Origin: Escallonia rubra
Taxonomy: Eukaryota > Streptophyta > Magnoliopsida > Escalloniales > Escalloniaceae
Direction: 5' to 3'
DNA: 64,000 nt
Assembly (NCBI GenBank): GCA_033065855.1
Contig: JAVXUO010000974.1
Location: 1 to 64,000, forward strand
The notes beneath the pieces are model-generated. The model did not search any database. It worked only from the letters and a program-made list of their open reading frames with translations, and was not told the origin of the DNA. Shown here in pieces: positions 1 through 11,810 of this stretch. Both the position numbers and the translations under genes were made by a program. How positions within the stretch are numbered: position 1 is the stretch's first letter; each line of letters opens with the position of its first letter.

Positions 1-1426
1 AAAGATACTTAGGAACCCTATTTGTAAACAACAACGCCCTAGTAACTTCCAAAATATGTTTGTTCTTTCGCTCAACAATGCAATTTTGTTGGGATGTGTC
101 GTTAGAGGAGCTTTGATGTACTATACCCTTTTTCAAGAAGAAATCTCCTAAAACCTTGTTAAAAAATTCTCTACCATTATCACTTCTAAACACCTTAATG
201 TTTTCTTGAAATCGTGTCTCCACCATTGCGTAGAAAATCTTGAACACCTTTTCCACTTCAGATTTATCCCTTAACAAGTACGGCCAACTTACATGTGTAT
301 GATCATCAATAAAGCTAACAAACCATTTTTTTTTCCAAAATTTGTTGAAACCCTAGATGGTCCCCAAACGTCACTATGGATTAGCATAAACGGTTTTGAA
401 GCTTGTTATGGCCTTGAAGGAAAAATTGAACGATGATGCTTAGCTGATTCACAACTTTCACACTGAAACGAAGATGGACTTTTATTTTTAAATAAATAGA
501 ATAGGAAACAAGTGTTTTAGATTATAGAAACTTGGATGTCCTAATCTATAGTGCCAAAGCATAACATCATTGGAATCAGAAACAGATTTAAGACAGGTAC
601 TCTGAACATGTTTTCCGGTGTTAGTCCCATCTTTAAATAAATAGAGGCCGCCACTTGCTCTAGCACTGCCAATTATCCTCCCCGAGACCATTTCTTGAAA
701 CACACATCGAGAAGAATAGAAATTAGCTTGACATTTGAGATCATTAGTTAATTTACTAATGGACAAAAGAATACAAGAGAGTTTAGGAACATGAAGAACA
801 TTATGCAGAGTTATAGATGGAGATAACACAATGGATCCGGTCCCAGCAATTGCTGAGAGAGACCCATCGACAATCTTGATCTTTTTGTTCCCTGCACAAG
901 GAGTATACGTAGAGAAAAGATGGTAGCAACTTTTCATATGATCTGTTGCTCCCGAATCTATGATCCAAGAGTTATTTTGACTAGGAATGATGCTAAGAAG
1001 AGCAGAGAGAAAGTTACCTTTTTGAGCCAAAGAACAAGAGGGGTTTACTTGAAAATGTGGAGATTGAAAGAGTGTGTACAAGTGCTCTAGCTGTTCCTTT
1101 GTAAATGGGGACACTTCTTGAGTACTTTGCTGCCCCTGATTTCCTTCATTAGACACTTGAAAGCCACGGTTATCAAAACCATGTTTCTTCTTCCACTTTG
1201 GGGGCTTCCCATGAATCTTCCAACAAGTCTCCCTTGTATGCCAAGATTTTTTGCAATGATCACACCAAGGACTTTTTTTCTTGTCATTATCATATTCATT
1301 CCCCCTTACAACTAGAGCAGAATTCTCTACATCTACTGCAGGTTTTGGGTTCGGGGTGGTTAACATAACCTTCCGTCTAGTTTCCTCCCTCCTAATTTCA
1401 GAAAAGACTCCACGAAGGGAGGGCAA
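1..1426 (-). pseudogene. Copia zinc knuckle, protease and integrase region (fossil)
   Basis: The minus strand shows a CCHC knuckle (WCDHCKKSWHTRETCW), an aspartic protease start (SWIIDSGATDHM), a GAG-pre-integrase motif (WHYRLGHPS), and then the integrase zinc-binding and core region, which continues past the left edge. These are the standard Ty1/copia Pol parts. The region is broken in a few places. Confidence 0.9.
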
Positions 1427-1512
1427 ATGTTTTTTTTTTCAAGAATCCGAGATCTAACCTCATCAAAATCACGATTGAGACCCGCTAAAAATAGATAACA
1501 CTCGGTCACACT

Positions 1513-2091
1513 CTACTTTTTCATGACTTTTACACGGTCACTTGGACAATCCCACTCATCATTGTAACATTGATCTAATTCCTGCCATAGAGAAACTATT
1601 TCATTGTAATAAACAGTAACCTCACGCTCTCCCTGTTTAGACTTCCACAATTTAGTTTTCAAATCAAAAGTTTGTGAAGAGTTTTCAACATTAGAGTAAG
1701 TCTCACGCACGGCTTCCCAAACATCTTTTGCGGTAGGAAGGAAGAGATATGGTTTACCTATTGTTGGCTCCATGTAGTTGATCAGCCACGCAATGATTAA
1801 GGAGTTTCCGGATCGCCACGCGCTTAGGGAAGGATCGCCTGCTGCTGGTTGTCTCACGTGTCCGGTAAGATGTCCACGCTTGCCCCTGCTGTCAATCGCC
1901 AACTTCACGGACTGGGCCCATTCGAGGTAGTTCTTCTCGGTCAGTTTATGGGAGGTAAGTTGGAAGGAAAGCTGTGAGAGGTGGTCTCCTCCGTGAGCCA
2001 TGGTTGGTCTGAGTGTCCCACCAAGTGTTGAACTTGTTGCCTCAGAGGAATCCAAGGATCTCCATGCTCCAGTCATGGCCGTTTTGACCAT
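1513..2091 (-). pseudogene. Copia gag region (fossil)
   Basis: About 190 residues match the plant copia Gag pattern: an N-terminal segment with KLTEKNYLEWAQSVKLAI, then a helical region with the WKSKQGE and YYNEIVSLWQELD motifs (UBN2/Retrotran_gag family). It begins shortly after the primer-binding site. It belongs to the element at 1-2431 and is a fossil. Confidence 0.88.
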
Positions 2092-2121
2092 AGGAAAAAA
2101 CTTAAGACTGCTCTGATACCA

Positions 2122-2431
2122 TGTAGTTTTTCAGAGAAGAAAGAGATGGAAGAAACTGAATTAATTCTCCATTGCAATATGCTGAATAAGTTACACAGCC
2201 TTTATAGGAAACCATACCACCAAATAAGGTATGAAAATCCCTCTAAACTAGGCCTAATCGAATCCCTTATATCAAGGGGATCTCCTTTATTGAATTAGAC
2301 AATAATAACAGATCTATTTTCCTATAAAACCAAACTGAATCATTGACTTGACATGATTTGCAAATCATCTGGCTTGACATGATTTTGCAAATCATACGGG
2401 TCAATGGCCTAATCTTCCTCATATTTCTACA
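2122..2431 (-). repeat. Copia LTR (310 bp)
   Basis: The repeat is bounded by TGTAG (2122-2126) and CTACA (2427-2431), a perfect 5-bp inverted pair, and lies directly beside the primer-binding site. On the minus strand it is the 5' LTR. The flanking CATGA at 2432-2436 would be one copy of the target-site duplication; the partner is outside the window. Confidence 0.85.
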
Positions 2432-3284
2432 CATGACAAGCAAGTAACTATGGTTATAAGTTGATGATACAAAGTTTCCGTGGTTTGATCAGACGAGAAC
2501 GATCTAATTCTCTTATTGAATTTTTAATTGTTACTACCTTTGGTATTGACCAACTGCTGTTTAAGCCTCCTATGACAGCTTGTTTTATTCATACTAAAAG
2601 GGTGATTTGTTATGCATGATGGTTACTGGTTCGTCAGTCTCCAAAAGGAGGAAACGAAGGAAAATAAGGTTGGAGGAGGCACTTGTGGAACAGTAGATCT
2701 TGATCAACCAAAAAAAGTGTTAGAATTATGCTTAAACTTGAGCTCTTACTTCTTTGCCATCTTTTTGTTGTCTATGCGCATGCATAAAATACTTATAGAT
2801 AAACCTACACAAATTTGCGAGGGTATACTAGAAATGATACCAAATGTAATCTTTTCTACAGAAATCACCACAAAAAGGTAGAAGCTTTAGCTAAGGAATG
2901 GAAAGGAGATGCACATGAAAATCCAAAACAGTTAGATTCTTGGATTTGATCATTAGTTCTGTTACCTTTGGGTATTAGAAATAGAAAATGTATCAATTGG
3001 ATATATCTCTTTTTTTGGATATTAGTGGTGGCAGTTGCTCTGAGATAGCAATGGATTCAGTGGAGGCTGGACGAACAGATAGTGAAAAGGATGATAATCG
3101 AAGAAAGGAAATGCGAAGCAAGAAGCGAGCTGATCGTGTTGAGTAAGAAACTTCAACTATAAAGTATACCTTGGTGAATTTCTTATGTGTGCCTCGAGAT
3201 CTTGTAACATCCATTCTAATGTTTCCTTGGTGTATTTTCTGAAACATTTCTTGCTAAGTTGTCATCAGTATTGTATTTCTAGTA

Positions 3285-3483
3285 CTCCCTGGTATGAAAT
3301 TCAAACATCCTGTGGACAATTTTATCTTATCAATTTTTCCCCTACAACTATATAACGGATGGCTGTGATGACTCCGTATATATAGCGAGTGTGTATGTTT
3401 GTAATCTTAATATTAGAATTGGTACTGAGACTTTGAAACATCTCAAAAAGGAAAGTAGTACCGAAACTATGAAATTGAGGGAG
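3285..3483. mobile_element. Stowaway-like MITE
   Basis: A 199-bp segment starts CTCCCT and ends AGGGAG and is flanked on both sides by TA (3283-3284 and 3484-3485). That is the terminus and target preference of Tc1/mariner Stowaway MITEs. Similarity between the ends fades after 6 bp, so it is an old or atypical copy. It lies in an intron of the Lys/Arg-rich gene. Confidence 0.5.
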
Positions 3484-3980
3484 TAATGTGTTTTCGTCTC
3501 TAGTCGTTGGATAGGGAGGTTTTACTCAGTTGCAGTTATCAATTGGTACATGCTTCACTTCTCATCTTCATACTTATTTATCCTCGGCCTTTTCTGTTAG
3601 GATTCTGCTTATCTTTTGTCCTCCATTTTTTTTATACCTTTTCGTCTTTCTACTATTTATTCTCATGCTCACAAAAATTATGCAAGCAGATAACTAACTG
3701 GTTTATCAATCTCCCAGAGGAAACTGAAATAGAAAGTAAATGTCGAAAAAGGCACCCTTGCAGAAGAGGAACTAGGTTCACCTGATGTTGTTTCTCAGTT
3801 ATATTTCAAATTACAAACTATGCGAGAGTTAAACTGTCTAATCTCCTTTCTATCCCCTTACCCTTTTTGCTTAAGGAATAATTTATTTCATATCCTTCAA
3901 TTCTTTTAGGGACAGCTCTGACTCTGCATATACACATATATCTTTTATTGTGCTAGATAAGCCCACTTTAATCTACTGAT

Positions 3981-4676
3981 CTAGGCCGTCCATTTCAACT
4001 TGTGAACAACCACGAGATCAGTTATTTTATATGGACTTCCCCCAACTGCCTGTAACAGGGGCGGTCCCTCCATTTGACCAAAATGCCCCGCATTTTCTTT
4101 ACTACTTTTTTTTACCTTTCTGTCCTTGCAACACCTTTGTAATCATTCTCCAATTCCACCACCACCAACCTCCATAAGCGACCATCACCACGACCTAAGT
4201 CCACCACAGATCTCAATGAGCCAGTCATGGTCAAACCACCACAGATCGCGCACCCACCTGATTGCCACAGCCACAAAACCCACCCACTAGCAATCCCACA
4301 GCCACAACCACCTCCAATCTCCAACCCACCTCCAGTCCCACACCACCTCACCACTAACTGCTCACAGAGCCCCACAACAAACTGATCGCCACAGCCACAA
4401 CCACAACCCCACTTGCCCCAACCACCAGGATCAATCCCCCATCACCTTACCTGCCTCCCTCCTCTCTCCACCTCCACCTCCGTCTTCAGAACGCAATTTA
4501 CAAGGGGGAGAAAGTGGGAGTATTTTTGTTCTACCAACTGCCCAAATCATGGACTGTTGGCGCTTAATTTTTTTTTTCGCCATTTTTTAAGAGAAGGCTA
4601 TTTCAGTAGTTTTGCGCCAACTGCCAACAAAAATTTGTTGATATGGACCATCTGTGTTGTGTTGTGGACGGCCCTA
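3981..4676. mobile_element. Non-autonomous TIR element with CCA-rich interior
   Basis: The left end CTAGGCCGTCCA and the right end TGGACGGCCCTAG are inverted copies with one inserted base. The interior (about 4140-4490) is rich in CCA/CAC and encodes nothing recognisable. The design, TIRs around a GC-rich core, resembles the Mutator-like element at 39882-41089. I could not find a clean target-site duplication, so the superfamily is uncertain. Confidence 0.45.
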
Positions 4677-5150
4677 GATTAGCTAGATAAAAGGGAGCTT
4701 TTGCGGCGCTATATTTGGATCAGCCCCATTTATACATCTTGTGATTCTTTTACATGCTCATTTTTCTCTCTATTTTCATAGGAGGCTTCATGCGGATGCT
4801 GGAAATGTGCAGAGTAGTCTGGAAAAGTTAACGAAAGAGAGGAATAAGAAGAGTAAGGACTTGGACCTTCATAGTAAAAGGCTAGAGAGAATGTAATCTC
4901 CATTACCATGCTTTCAACGAAATATATCGAATTTATGTCCTGCAGTGCTACCAGTTGGATTGACCCAGTTACTGTTATTAACATCCTTTGGTGAAGAACA
5001 AATTCTGAGTTTGATCTTCTTCTTGTGTCTTTTTTGGAAAGTAAATAACCTGCAAACCCTTTTCGCCTAGGGTTTTATTTTAGTTATGCATTCTCACTTC
5101 ATTTTCCAACGTTTTTCTAGAAATGATGTCAAGAATATCTTGCTGCACGG

Positions 5151-8100
5151 TCCCTATATCCGTAGATAATTTTCTTCTTGAAGTATGATAATTTCAAGAA
5201 GTGAAACTTTCTGAATCAGGTCATACTTTTGATGACGACAAGCAACCTGCCAAGAAAAGGATAAACGAGGAAAGTAAAGTTGTTAGAGATGAAGCGGTTG
5301 TTGGAAGTGCCAAAAAGAAACATAAAAAGGTGGATGTTGAAAATGTTGAAGGAGATGCAGACGATAGAAGTGAAAAAGGGTGAGATTGTGCTCATGTTGC
5401 ATTTTATTGCTCTTGATTAATGACGTGAAGAATGTTTACAAGTGGATTAATTTCTCTCGTCTTCTTGTTGTCTATTTAGAGGCGCTGAGGTCTATGATAT
5501 GACAGTAAAAGAGCTAATAGAAGATATTAAATCAATTAGCAATGCTGGAAAGCACAGGCACATAGAGTTCGTTGCTGATAATATTGAATAAGCAGTCATC
5601 ACCTTAGTCCTTTTGGCTATCTTCATCTATAAACCCTGTAATTCTTTGTTCCTCCATTTACATAGGTGAAGCAAAAATGGTCAACCTTCTTCCTGTTTAA
5701 TTGTCATTTATTGGCAATAATGTGTTTATTGATGTCTCGAAATCTGAACCCGTTCCTGTTATGTTTTTGCACACATTATTTGTTGCTGAAAAGAGCATTA
5801 GGGACACACTGTAACTTTTTAGCCATTAATGAGGGTTTGAAAAAGCATATAGTTTGTTGTTGCAAATCACATATGATTTCATTTTATCAATCTGTATATC
5901 GCAATAAGCTATGGTTGGTGAGGCCCTTTTACAAATTATTTTTCTGCTTTTGTGCCTAAGCTCAAGGGTAGATACAAGTCCAAAGAGTCCATCCCAAGGT
6001 TAAGCTCCATTCCTAAGAGGCAAAGCTCGAGGTTAGGAATGTTAAGTCGAACAATTGTTACAGGATCCCATGGGCTTGTATTTTGGAGGCTGGAAATTAC
6101 ATTGAGGAAGACGCACTACCGCAACGTTTATCAAGAGAAACACAAACTCTTCAGTACAGCCTCAAACTATACAGACCAGTATACTCTGGGCACGTTGCAA
6201 ATCTAATCAGGTTAACGCACCTTGAAGCTCATATGCTCCTTGAGAATTAGGTATCCTATACAATTGCTAGTATAGATACTAATCCCCTCTCATTTCTTAG
6301 AAGAGAGAGATAGATATCCCTAAAAAACTCTGCCAGTTTGGGAGCTGGAACCCTCCTTAACCAGATTGCCGAGCTTGTCTTAGAATTATCCTGCCATCTT
6401 TCTCAGCGCCAACTAATTTCTCACCCCTCGCCTCACACCTTACCTGGTACATAATTTTGTGGTACATCACGTCCTCCAGCGACAATATAATCCTCCATGT
6501 GGCATCCTTTGCTACCTTAAAGATGGCCTCCTACACAGTCCACAAAAGCCCAATGCATGCACTTGTATGTCAAACATTAAATGGAGTGATGAGGCTTTTC
6601 TTTGTTGAAAATAACAATTTCCTCTACAAGGTACCTCAGCATTAAAGCTACTTAACGGGACTAATTAACTCTACATTGGGTGCAAATATCAATTTTCCAG
6701 CGATGCTGATGTTTCAAGTAAGGGTGCCAAATACATTGACATAGCATAGCTACAGGCACGCTGCACATATACTTCTCAGCATCGTGCAACCTACATGGAG
6801 CTCGAGTGTGGCACAAAACTTTACATATATACTTGAAAAATTCAGAAGAAGATTCTGCGAATGAGTTCTGCATAATTATGCTGTTTACTGGGCTACTAAT
6901 TTTGAAAGAAACTAGCAACATTGTAAGAATGGGTTCCTAATTTTAAAATAAACTTTCAAGATACTAAAATTGATATGCTTGTCCACGTGATCTTATTTTT
7001 TTTTAGATCGATTTCATCCTACAACCAATCACATGATGTCTTGCTATCGTCTACTGTGCTTGAAAAACCGCACGTTAAGGTTGTGAAGAAGAGAAAGAAA
7101 AAGGTCAAAACGAAAGTTGAGGAGTCTCAAAAAGTTTCTTACAGCACCAAAGACAAGCAGCATCAAGCCATGTGTGATAGGTACTGCGTCCACTCGGGAA
7201 GTCGATGTAGTTCTTTGACTATAGAATTGAATTTTTAGTGGACATTTTTCTTTTGTTGCAGGAATACTGGTGACAACGATGATGTTAGACATGAACTAGG
7301 AGAAAGTCAAGATTTTGATCATCAGTGAGAAATCTAACAACTAATACTCATTTGTCAAATATTTTACAGACTTGTGCTTTGTGATGGGTTGTCTCCATCA
7401 CGTTCTTGTGCTTGAGCATTAATTTTATATTGAGCAGGCAAGCTACTGATATTTAGTGCTTAACAGGGCAGTGACATCGAAGAAAGAATTGCAGGCAAGT
7501 GGCACACTTAGGAAGCGTAAGGTCCACACGGGAAGTCCTCGAGAAATTGTATGTTGCCTCCCTGCTGCTTCAAGACCTATGTCAAAATTGCTAACTGGTA
7601 AGATAGTGCTCCATATAAAAAATCTCATCGAATTTTCTGTTTACATTTTATTTTTTATATGAACTGCTACTAGATACACATCTCTCTCTGTCTCCCTGTT
7701 TCATTTGGTTGGTAACCGAGTAATTAAAATGATAAAAGTACCCTTGTTTTGGGATTTGTAGATGTTATGTTTAAAAGAAGTGGCGAGGCCACCCAACATG
7801 CGGCTGCAACCAAACATGAACCAATCTTAGCAAGAAAATAAGTCATAAGAAGAATGGAGAAAGAAACAGTGAAAAGGAAAAGAAGTATTCACATAGTTTA
7901 AGAACCTAATAAGGAGAATAAAATAGAGGTGCAAAAAGCAAGTCTCATTTACCCAAACTTCTTTATCTTTGTGGTAATGTCAAAAAAAAAAATGTAGAGA
8001 ATCCCAAAAAATATGTTGGCTGTGGCCTAAGTCTTCCAATGTAAGCTGTAAGTGACTAATATTGGGGCCGAGGATGAGAATGCTGTTGCAAGAAAAAACA

Positions 8101-8490
8101 AAAACAAAAAAGCAAAAAAAAAAAAAAAAGAAGAAATGTATTCTCCCTTTTTAGCAATTCTTTAACTTGTACAAATTTCAAAAGACTTGGCTCCATTTCA
8201 TTTGATGTCAACATTAATATTGGCGGCTGGGCGAGATTGTTGCCAATAAGAAGGTAAGGTCGAAGATGAGGGAAGCTGGAGAATGGAACAATTTTCTTCT
8301 GGAAAAGACATTAATCTGATGAAGGTGGATCAGGGACACAAAATATCTATCTCAAAATGAAAAGTTGGTACATATTTTTTCTGTATCTTTACTGATTCTC
8401 AAATACTAGATGTTTGCTGCTACTTGTATGTTATGCTGTTGAGTAAACAGCTGATAAGGTCAAGCTTTTCTCTTCTGACTTATAGGGCGG
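5151..8490 (+). repeat. Tandem segmental duplication, unit A (about 3.34 kb)
   Basis: Unit A and unit B (8491-11810) align base by base through exons and introns at an offset near 3340, at roughly 90% identity by eye. Both start at the sequence CCTATATCCGTAG and end just after a splice-acceptor-like TGACT(T/G)ATAG. Matched introns argue for DNA-level unequal exchange, not retroposition. Confidence 0.9.
5202..7597 (+). pseudogene. Lys-rich gene, copy A exons
   Basis: Exon-like segments lie at 5202-5379 (SGHTFDDDKQPAKKRINEES, AKKKHKKVDVENVEGD), 5480-5587 (DMTVKELIEDIK, AGKHRHIEFVADNIE), 7007-7180 (KKRKKKVKTKVEESQKV), 7262-7324 (NTGDNDDVRHELGESQDFDHQ without its last residue certain) and 7438-7597 (SGTLRKRKVHTGSPREIVCC). 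GT/AG borders and phase agree for 5379/5480 and 7180/7262. The donor after 5587 reads AT instead of GT; copy B keeps GTAAG. The last segment is closed in all three frames near 7450-7465, and one base fewer than an open frame gives a stop in both copies. The family is unrecognised; the basic composition suggests a nuclear protein. It is probably a decayed gene. Confidence 0.6.
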
Positions 8491-11400
8491 TTCCTATATC
8501 CGTAGATTGTTTTCTTGTTGATGTATGATAATTTTAAGCAGTGACACTTCCTGAATCAGGCCATACTTTTGATGATGACGAGCAACCTGCCAAGAAAAGG
8601 ATTAACGAGGAAAGTAAAGTTGTTAGAGAGGAAGCGGTTGTTGGAAGTGCCAAAAAGAAACATAAAAAGGTGGATGTTGAAAATGTTAAAGGAGGGTGAG
8701 ATTGTGCTCATGTTGCATTTTATTGCTCTCGATTAATGATGTGAAGAATGTTTACAAGTGGATAAATTTCTCTCGTCTTCTTGTTTATTTATTTAGAGGC
8801 GCTGAGGTCTCTGATATGACAGTAAAAGAGCTAATAGAAGATACTAAATCTCGAGTTGGAGGTAGCAATGCTGGAAAGCATAGGCATAGAGAGTTCGTTG
8901 CTGAGAAAATTGAGTAAGCAGTCATCACCTTCTTCTGGTCCTTTTGGCTATCTTCATCTATATACCCTGTAATTCTTTGTTCCTCCATTACATAGGTGAA
9001 GCAAAAATGATCAACCTTCTTCCGTTTTAATTGTCATTTATTGGCAAGTAAAAGAATGTGTTTATTGATGTCTAGAAATCTGAACCCATTCCTGTGATAT
9101 TTTTTCTCACATTATTTGTTGCTGAAAAGAGCATAAGGGACAAATTGTAACTTATTAGCCATTAATGAGGGTTTGAAAAAGCATATAGTTTGTTGTTGCA
9201 AATCACATACGAAACTAGTCTTGTTTTTTTTCAGTTTATCAATCTGTCTATCCCAATATGCTACGGTTGGTGAGGCCCTGTTACAATTTACTTTTTTACT
9301 GCTTTTGCGCCTAAGCTCAAGGTAGATGGAGTCCATGCCAAGGTTAAGCTCCATTCCTAAAAAAGGCAAAGCTCGAGGTTAGGAAAGTTTCGACTGGAAC
9401 AACTGTTACAGGATCTCATGGACTTGTATATTGGAGGCTGAAAATTAGATCCAGGAAGACGCACTACCGCAACCTTTGTCGAGAGAAACACAAACTCTTC
9501 AGTACAACCTCAAACTATACGGCCCAGTATACTCTGGGCACGCGCAAATCTAGCCAGGTTAAGGCATGTAGAAGCTCATCTGCTCCTTGAGAATTAGGAT
9601 TTATACAATTGCTAGTATACATACTAGTCCCCTGAAGAGAGAGAAATCTCTAAGCAACTCTGCCAATTTGGTAGCTCGAACCCTCCTCGACCAGATTGCC
9701 AAGCTTGTCTTAGCATTTTCGTGCCATCTTTCTCAGTGCCAACTTATTTCTCACTCCTCGCCTCACACCTCACCTGGGCCATAATTTTGTGGTACATCAC
9801 GTCCTCCAGCGACAATAGAATCCTCCATGTGGCATCCTTTGCCACCTTGAAGATGGCCTCCTGCACAGTCCACAAAAGTCATGTGCATGCGTGTATGTCA
9901 TTCATTAAATGGAGTGATGAGGCTTTTCTTTGTTGAAAATAACAATTTCCTCTACAAGGTCAGTTACCTCAGCATTAAAGCTACTTAACGAGACCATTTA
10001 ACTCTGCATTGGGTGCAAATATCATTTTTCTGACGATGCTGATGCTGATGAATCAAGTAAGGGTGCCAAATACATTGACATAGCATAGCTACAGGCACGC
10101 TGCACATATACTTCTCAGCATCATGCAACCTACATGGACCTTGATTGTGGCAGAAAACTTTAGGTTTATACTTCGAAAATTTTAGAAGAAGATTCTGCAA
10201 ATGAGTTCTGCACAATTATGCTGCTTACTGGGATACTAATTCCGAAAGAAACTAGCAACATTATCATGGATGGGTTCCTAATTTGAAGATGAACTTTCAA
10301 GATACTAACGTTGATATTGCTTGTCTACGTGATCTTATTTTTTAGATTGATTTCATCCTACAACCAATCAGATGATGTCTTGCTACCGTCTACTGTGCTC
10401 AAAAAACCGCACGGTAAGGACCGGAAGAAGAAAAAGAAAATGGTCAAGACGAAAGTTGAGGAGTCTCAAAAAGTTGCTTGCAGCACCAAAGACAAGCAGC
10501 ATCAGGCCATGTGTGATAGGTACGGCGTCCATTCGGGAAATAAATGTAGTTCTTTGACTAATAGAATTGAATTTTAAGTGGACATGTTTCTTTTAGTGCA
10601 GGAATACTGGTGACAACGATGTTAGACATGAACTAGGAGAAAGTCAAGATTTTGATCATCAGTGAGAAACCTAACAACTAATACTCATTTGGGAAATAAC
10701 TTACAGACTTGTGCTTTGTGATGGGTTGTCTCCATCACGTTTTTGTGCTTGAGCATTAATTTTATATTGAGCAGGCAAGTTACTGATATTTAGTGCCTAA
10801 CAGGGCAGTGACTTTGAAGAAAGAGTTGCAGGCAAGCGACATACTTGGGAAGCATAAGGTCCACACGGGAAGTTCTCGAGAAATTGTATGTTGCCTCCCT
10901 GCTGCATCAAGTCCTATGTCAAAATTGCTAACTGGTAAGTGAGGCTCCATGTGAAAATTCTCATTGAATTCTGTTTTCTTTTTATTTTTTATATGAACTG
11001 CTAGTAGATACACGCAGAGGCCAAAATAAGTATCTCTCTCTCTCTGTGCCTATTTCATTTGGTTGGTAACCGAGTAATTAAAATGATAAACGTTCTCTTG
11101 TTTTGATATTTATACACGTTATGTATAAAAGACAAGTGCAGAGGCCACCCAAAATGCGGCTGCGACCAAAAATGAACGAATCTTAGGAAGGAAATAAGTC
11201 ATAAGAAGAATGGACAAAGGAACAGAAAAAGAAGTAATCACATAATTTAAGAACTGAAAAGGGGGAATGAAACAGGGGAGCAAATAGACCTTTAGTGAAA
11301 TGGCATAAATCAAAGCAAGTCTCATTCACCCAAACTGCTTTCTCTCGTGGGAATGTGAAAAGAAGAATGAAGAGAATCCCAAAAAATATGTTGGCTGTGG

Positions 11401-11810
11401 CCTAAGTCTTCCAATGTAAGCTGTAAGTGACTAAACTGGAACTGAGGAGAATGCTGTTGCAAGAAAAAAGAAGCAAAAAAAGAAAAAAAATAAAAATGCA
11501 TTCTCCTTTTCTAGCCATTCTTTATCTTTTACAAATTTCAAAAGACTTGGCTCCATTTCATTTGATCTTGGCGGCTGGGCGAGATTGTTGCCAATAAGGT
11601 AAGTCGAAGATGAGAGAAGCTAGAAAATGGAGCAAACTGATGAAGGTCGATCAGGGACACAAAATATCTATCTCAAAGTGAAAAGTTGGTTCATATTTAT
11701 TCTGTATTTGTACTGATTCTCAAATACTAGATATTTGCTGCTTCTTCTATGTTATGCTGTTGAGTAAACAGCTGATCTGGTCAAGCTTTTCTGTTTTGAC
11801 TGATAGGGCA
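8491..11810 (+). repeat. Tandem segmental duplication, unit B
   Basis: This is the second, head-to-tail copy of 5151-8490. It differs from A by many point changes and small indels, for example about 24 bp absent from its first exon relative to A, and 12 bp (RVGG codons) present in B but absent from A. Its right edge meets unique sequence with an acceptor-like TGATAG and a possible last exon from 11808. Confidence 0.9.
8542..10934 (+). pseudogene. Lys-rich gene, copy B exons
   Basis: This copy repeats the exon set of copy A: 8542-8695, 8797-8913 (VSDMTVKELIEDTKSRVGG, then AGKHRHREFVAEKIE), 10346-10519 (KKPHGKDRKKKKKMVKTKVE), 10602-10661 and 10775-10934. The donor after 8913 is intact (GTAAGC). 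The final segment has the same frame-closing sequence, GATATTTAG, as copy A, so that lesion predates the duplication or was spread by conversion. Codon-preserving differences in the basic stretches suggest some past constraint. The family is unrecognised. A possible terminal exon follows at 11808-11850, outside the unit. Confidence 0.6.

Larger units (their letters stand above)
1..2431 (-). mobile_element. Ty1/copia LTR retrotransposon, 5' part (fossil)
   Basis: The minus strand reads LTR, primer-binding site, gag, zinc knuckle, protease, and the start of integrase, which runs off the left edge of the window. The order of gag-protease-integrase is that of Ty1/copia. The primer-binding site at 2111-2121 reads TGGTATCAGAG on the minus strand, the initiator-Met tRNA type common in plant copia elements. 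The LTR ends are TGTAG and CTACA. The coding region is broken in a few places, so this is a fossil copy. The reverse transcriptase and the second LTR lie outside the window, so its age cannot be estimated here. Confidence 0.93.
2619..4902 (+). pseudogene. 5' exons of an unrecognised Lys/Arg-rich (nuclear-type) gene
   Basis: I do not recognise this family. A possible first coding exon (2619-2693) starts at ATG and carries a nuclear-localisation-like cluster, SKRRKRRKIRLEE. The next exon (3026-3142) encodes DSVEAGRTDSEKDD and RSKKRADRVE and ends at GTAAG. Its phase matches an exon at 4782-4902 encoding ERLHADAGNVQSSLEKLTKE and KKSKDLDLHSKRLERM, probably a coiled coil. The protein is rich in Lys, Arg, Glu and Asp, as in nuclear or chromatin proteins, but no catalytic domain is visible. 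Two small transposons sit in the 1.6-kb intron. The join to the next exon (5202) is not in phase with any obvious donor, which fits decay. The exon structure is moderately sure; the function is unknown. Confidence 0.5.

Noticed and set aside
5202-7597. FKBP43/53-type peptidyl-prolyl isomerase
   Set aside because: The Lys-rich linker style is similar, but no FKBP domain or nucleoplasmin-like start is present.
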